Shown here: one piece after another, positions 8,546 through 10,848 of the stretch | How the letters are laid out: every line of letters begins with the position of its first letter | How positions within the stretch are numbered: the first letter of the stretch is position 1 | Source: Chloroflexota bacterium | GTDB lineage: Bacteria > Chloroflexota > Ktedonobacteria > Ktedonobacterales > Ktedonobacteraceae | Length of the DNA stretch: 10,848 nucleotides | Direction: 5' to 3' | NCBI GenBank assembly: GCA_005879655.1 | Contig: VBJK01000240.1 | Span: 1 to 10,848 of the forward strand | The notes under the pieces: model-generated | What the model was told of the DNA's origin: nothing | Seen by the model: only the letters and a program-made list of their open reading frames with translations | The model's database searches: none | Program-made: the position numbers and the translations under genes

Positions 8546-9958
8546 TCATGGAGTCACAGATTCTTTTGCATCCTGTGAATCCTGCTCCTGAGTCGTCGCA
8601 AAGCGTTTACCACCAAAACGCCACCAAAAGAGTACCACAGCCAGCAAGGAGCACAGCGCCGTCATCCAGAAAACCGGTATATAGCCCAGCTTGTGAATCA
8701 TAACACCACCAGCTGGCGCAGCAACAGCCCAGGCTAGTTGGCCCGCGCCCAGATAGCTACTATTTGCCAGCCCTCGGCGCTCATTCGGGAGAACTTCCAT
8801 GGAAAATGCCTGCCAGAGGCCAATTGGCAAGCCTGACATAAATTGACGCAGAGGGTGAAGAATGGCCACTAGCGGTACCGATATGGGCATGGCGATGCAC
8901 AGCAAGAGAGGTATCGCCAGCAAGCGCGGTAGCAGAATAGCTGTTATCCGACCAACGCGCGTCACCAGCCACGGCGCTAACAATATGCCAACTGCGCTCA
9001 TCAACTGAGCAATTCCATCAACAAGGCCAAACAACGCTGATGTCATGCCAACCTGCTGTACAAAAAAGAGACTAAAGTACGGGGAGAGCAGACCCGCACC
9101 AATGTTCGCTAGCATACTTACACTCGTGACCATAGCCAGAGGACTGAACAACACAGAACGCGCATTTTGCCAGAATCCTAAACTGGTTGTGTCTTGTTGT
9201 GTGACGGCTGCTTTGTTGCTTTTAAATCTCTTCAGCAGCGAAAGTAACATCTTCTTCGGCTCTGAGCGTAACAGATGTGATTGCTTTTCTACTACTCTTG
9301 CACCACTTGGACAATCATCAGTCATCAGCAAGAACGGAATAAAGGCTGGCAAAACAAAGATGATCGACAGGAGCAGGGTTATTTGATAGGAACGTGCCAA
9401 TGACTCAGGGGCTAGTAACCAGGAGAGCTGAGGGAGCATGGCCCAGGAATGTTCGCGTAGCCAGAGTGGTAAAACCCCTCCAAACATTTCTCCCAGCACC
9501 GCTGTTACTAGACCCAATACAGTACCCATACCAAAGAGATGCACACGTTCATCAGGTGTACTATTTCTCGTCAGAAATGGACCATGTAATACCATTACGA
9601 ATGCAGAGCCTATGCCTATGAAGAAAGCACTGACACACATCGAAGTAGCATCGCGCAAGAGGATATTTACCATGGCAGCGAGTATGAGCAATACCTTTGA
9701 CCAGATCAGGATTGTTTTGCCGCTAAAGCGATCAACGCAGAGACCTGCGGGAACGAGAGTTATACCACTACCAACTATTACTGCCAGGATTAGCACACCG
9801 ATAAAATCGGTACCATAGCCTAACGCAGAGAAATAAAGGGATTGTATGGTCAGGACCATACCACCTGCCAGACCAGCGATCACCATGGCAAGGAGATACA
9901 AACGAGCGTTTCGCTGAAATTGTTTGTATTGTCGTAAGTACCCTACAGCCCTTATCAT
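8546..9958 (-). CDS. Major facilitator superfamily (MFS) transporter
   Basis: A 470-aa polytopic inner-membrane protein with the MFS plan: about six hydrophobic helices in residues 20-212, a hydrophilic charged central loop (about 213-268, rich in Lys and Arg), then about six more helices in 270-447, with cytoplasmic N- and C-terminal ends. The loop after the second helix carries a motif-A-like GLCVDRFSGK (72-81). The second half has a related LVTRVGRITA (331-340) and an ERRG loop at 393-396. The pattern resembles proton-coupled drug or metabolite exporters, but the substrate cannot be named. The ATG at 9958 has AAGGAGG at 9977-9971, an unusually long 12 nt upstream; no better start is seen. 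A perfect 16-bp palindrome 47 bp upstream may be a regulator site. No terminator is seen between it and the glyQS promoter, so read-through into the T-box leader is possible. Confidence 0.93.
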   Translation of the reverse strand: MIRAVGYLRQYKQFQRNARLYLLAMVIAGLAGGMVLTIQSLYFSALGYGTDFIGVLILAVIVGSGITLVPAGLCVDRFSGKTILIWSKVLLILAAMVNILLRDATSMCVSAFFIGIGSAFVMVLHGPFLTRNSTPDERVHLFGMGTVLGLVTAVLGEMFGGVLPLWLREHSWAMLPQLSWLLAPESLARSYQITLLLSIIFVLPAFIPFLLMTDDCPSGARVVEKQSHLLRSEPKKMLLSLLKRFKSNKAAVTQQDTTSLGFWQNARSVLFSPLAMVTSVSMLANIGAGLLSPYFSLFFVQQVGMTSALFGLVDGIAQLMSAVGILLAPWLVTRVGRITAILLPRLLAIPLLLCIAMPISVPLVAILHPLRQFMSGLPIGLWQAFSMEVLPNERRGLANSSYLGAGQLAWAVAAPAGGVMIHKLGYIPVFWMTALCSLLAVVLFWWRFGGKRFATTQEQDSQDAKESVTP

Positions 9959-10004
9959 ATTGTACTATATCCTCCTTAATGGCATTATTGCTATTTACCT
10001 GACA

Positions 10005-10020
10005 CGTGTTATATAACACG
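10005..10020. promoter_or_regulatory. Perfect 16-bp palindrome upstream of the MFS gene
   Basis: CGTGTTATATAACACG is fully self-complementary. Outer bases GCTATT (9990-9995) and AATAGC (10023-10028) can pair around it, so it may also fold as an RNA hairpin in the MFS 5' leader. Size and symmetry fit an operator for a dimeric repressor such as a TetR-family protein, but no such regulator gene is in the window. Confidence 0.55.
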
Positions 10021-10030
10021 GCAATAGCTG

Positions 10031-10140
10031 AGTACATTTTGTTCGTTAATATACTTATTATACCTTATTATCATATAAAATAGGTTAGTAAAATATATAC
10101 CAACATGTTATGATAAAAACATATGCTATATATATTAAAC
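10031..10140. promoter_or_regulatory. Very A+T-rich stretch between the MFS and cutA genes, probable promoter zone
   Basis: By my count 21 of 110 bases are G or C (about 19%), far below the rest of the window. On the - strand it holds a perfect TATAAT (10062-10057) that could serve the MFS gene, and a TGGTATATA extended -10-like string further upstream; no good -35 goes with either. No ORF, tandem repeat or origin boxes are recognised in it. Confidence 0.45.
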
Positions 10141-10144
10141 CATA

Positions 10145-10372
10145 TTACTGCAAAATAGCGATGTCTTGTCGGGCTTGCACATCGCGTAAGTTCCAGTAGC
10201 CAGAAAAATCCTCGCTGTGCAGTTTGCCATACATGAGCCAATACAACTGCTCAAATGTTTGAGCTGTGACAAGACCACTCTTGTCTTCGTCTCTGTCATA
10301 TCTGGATGAAATTCCAGCACAAGCAGGAACATATCTCATCCACAAACTAGGGTCAACAAAATAGCGTGGCAA
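10145..10372 (-). CDS. Possible small hypothetical protein (doubtful)
   Basis: A 75-codon frame opens with TTG at 10372, or 64 codons from the ATG at 10339. Neither start has a clear ribosome binding site, and a stop lies two codons before the TTG. The composition is protein-like: acidic and aromatic, with RDEDKSG, FEQLYWLMYG and SGYWNLRD stretches, no signal peptide and no membrane helix. I recognise no family. It may be a small gene, a decayed remnant, or chance. Confidence 0.22.
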   Translation of the reverse strand: MPRYFVDPSLWMRYVPACAGISSRYDRDEDKSGLVTAQTFEQLYWLMYGKLHSEDFSGYWNLRDVQARQDIAILQ

Positions 10373-10420
10373 AAGTTAACAACAGCGCTAGCCCAAGACA
10401 GACTGAACATGCTGCTTACA

Positions 10421-10441
10421 AGAGAGGTGGAAACCTTCTCT
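10421..10441 (+). other. Small hairpin upstream of cutA
   Basis: AGAGAGGU and ACCU-U-CUCU pair over eight bases with one bulged U around a GGAA (GNRA-type) loop, about 60 bp before the cutA start. No T-run follows. Nothing else convincing is seen in 10373-10502; a CTTACA-N18-TCTAAC pair (10415-10444) is too weak to call a promoter. Confidence 0.3.
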
Positions 10442-10502
10442 AACACTCTTTCTGTCAAATAAGAAATCACCCATTTAGCACAAGAAAGCGGAAAAACTAC
10501 CC

Positions 10503-10826
10503 ATGACAGACTTTATCCAAGTCACAACAACAGTAGATACCAAAGAAGGGGCACAAAAGATCGCAGAGATATTAGTGAAGAGTCGGCTTGCCGCATGTGT
10601 ACACGTCTCTGGCCCGATCAGTAGCACTTACTGGTGGCAGGGCAAGCTGGAAGTTGCAGAAGAGTGGGTCTGTACCGCCAAGACGCGCAAAGAGCTGTAC
10701 GGAGCATTGGAAAAAGCTCTGCAAACCGCTCATCCCTACGCTGTACCGGAAATTCTCGCCCTCCCCATTCTCGACGGCAGTCAGAGCTATCTGGATTGGC
10801 TGCTTGCAGAAACTACACGACAGTAG
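10503..10826 (+). CDS. cutA: CutA1-like divalent-cation tolerance protein
   Basis: A 107-aa small soluble protein of the CutA1 family, which forms very stable trimers with a ferredoxin-like fold. It was first linked to copper and other divalent-cation tolerance; its exact biochemical role is unsettled. Family features in order: the N-terminal strand FIQVTTTVDTKEGAQKIAEILVKSRLAACVHV (residues 4-35), PISSTYWWQGKLEVAEEW (38-55), CTAKTRKEL (57-65), HPYAVPEILALPI (77-89) and SYLDWL (95-100). The length is normal and the gene is complete. The ATG at 10503 is supported by the family N-terminus; the upstream purine stretch (GCGGAAAAA) is only a weak ribosome binding site. It diverges from the MFS gene across a 544-bp gap. 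Confidence 0.94.
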   Translation: MTDFIQVTTTVDTKEGAQKIAEILVKSRLAACVHVSGPISSTYWWQGKLEVAEEWVCTAKTRKELYGALEKALQTAHPYAVPEILALPILDGSQSYLDWLLAETTRQ

Positions 10827-10848
10827 CTAACAAGCATCATGCAAATGG

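Overview
The window is a bacterial chromosome segment of medium GC content with compact, mostly housekeeping genes. A CIRCE/HrcA heat-shock operon, a T-box leader in front of a single-chain (alpha2-type) glycyl-tRNA synthetase, and a class A PBP with an Asn-rich tail fit a Gram-positive-like or Chloroflexota lineage. A Ktedonobacter-like organism is my best guess, but it is an inference without a decisive marker.

Layout, left to right. (1) The 3' end of a class A penicillin-binding protein runs in from the left edge and ends in an Asn-rich tail. (2) A 354-bp gap holds a long palindromic repeat, a sigma-A-like promoter with two CIRCE-like HrcA operators 33 bp apart, and a second possible promoter. 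(3) The heat-shock genes hrcA, dnaK and dnaJ follow on the + strand. There is no grpE, and dnaK is broken: about 53 nt are missing at 2990/2991, inside a small perfect hairpin, so both halves are conserved but in different frames. A strong stem-loop ends dnaK, and dnaJ follows after a 348-bp gap. (4) dnaJ converges on a - strand endonuclease/exonuclease/phosphatase-family gene, with a second long palindrome between the two stop codons. (5) A third palindrome lies between the start of that gene and the end of glyQS. (6) glyQS (- strand) has a full T-box leader: promoter, Stem I with a likely GGC specifier, Stem III, the T-box sequence, competing antiterminator and terminator, and a U-run. (7) A 12-helix MFS transporter lies upstream on the same strand. 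(8) A 544-bp gap follows, with a perfect 16-bp palindrome and a stretch of about 81% A+T, and then cutA on the + strand.

How the genes work together: HrcA should repress its own operon through CIRCE, and DnaK and DnaJ form the Hsp70 chaperone cycle, but DnaK cannot be made whole from this sequence as given. Uncharged tRNA-Gly should switch on glyQS through the T-box. The PBP, nuclease-fold, MFS and CutA genes have no evident link to each other.

The most unusual signal is the family of three REPIN-like palindromes (620-706, 5463-5562, 6733-6829). Each arm contains its own smaller hairpin, and the differences between copies 2 and 3 are mirrored in both arms and keep both levels of pairing.
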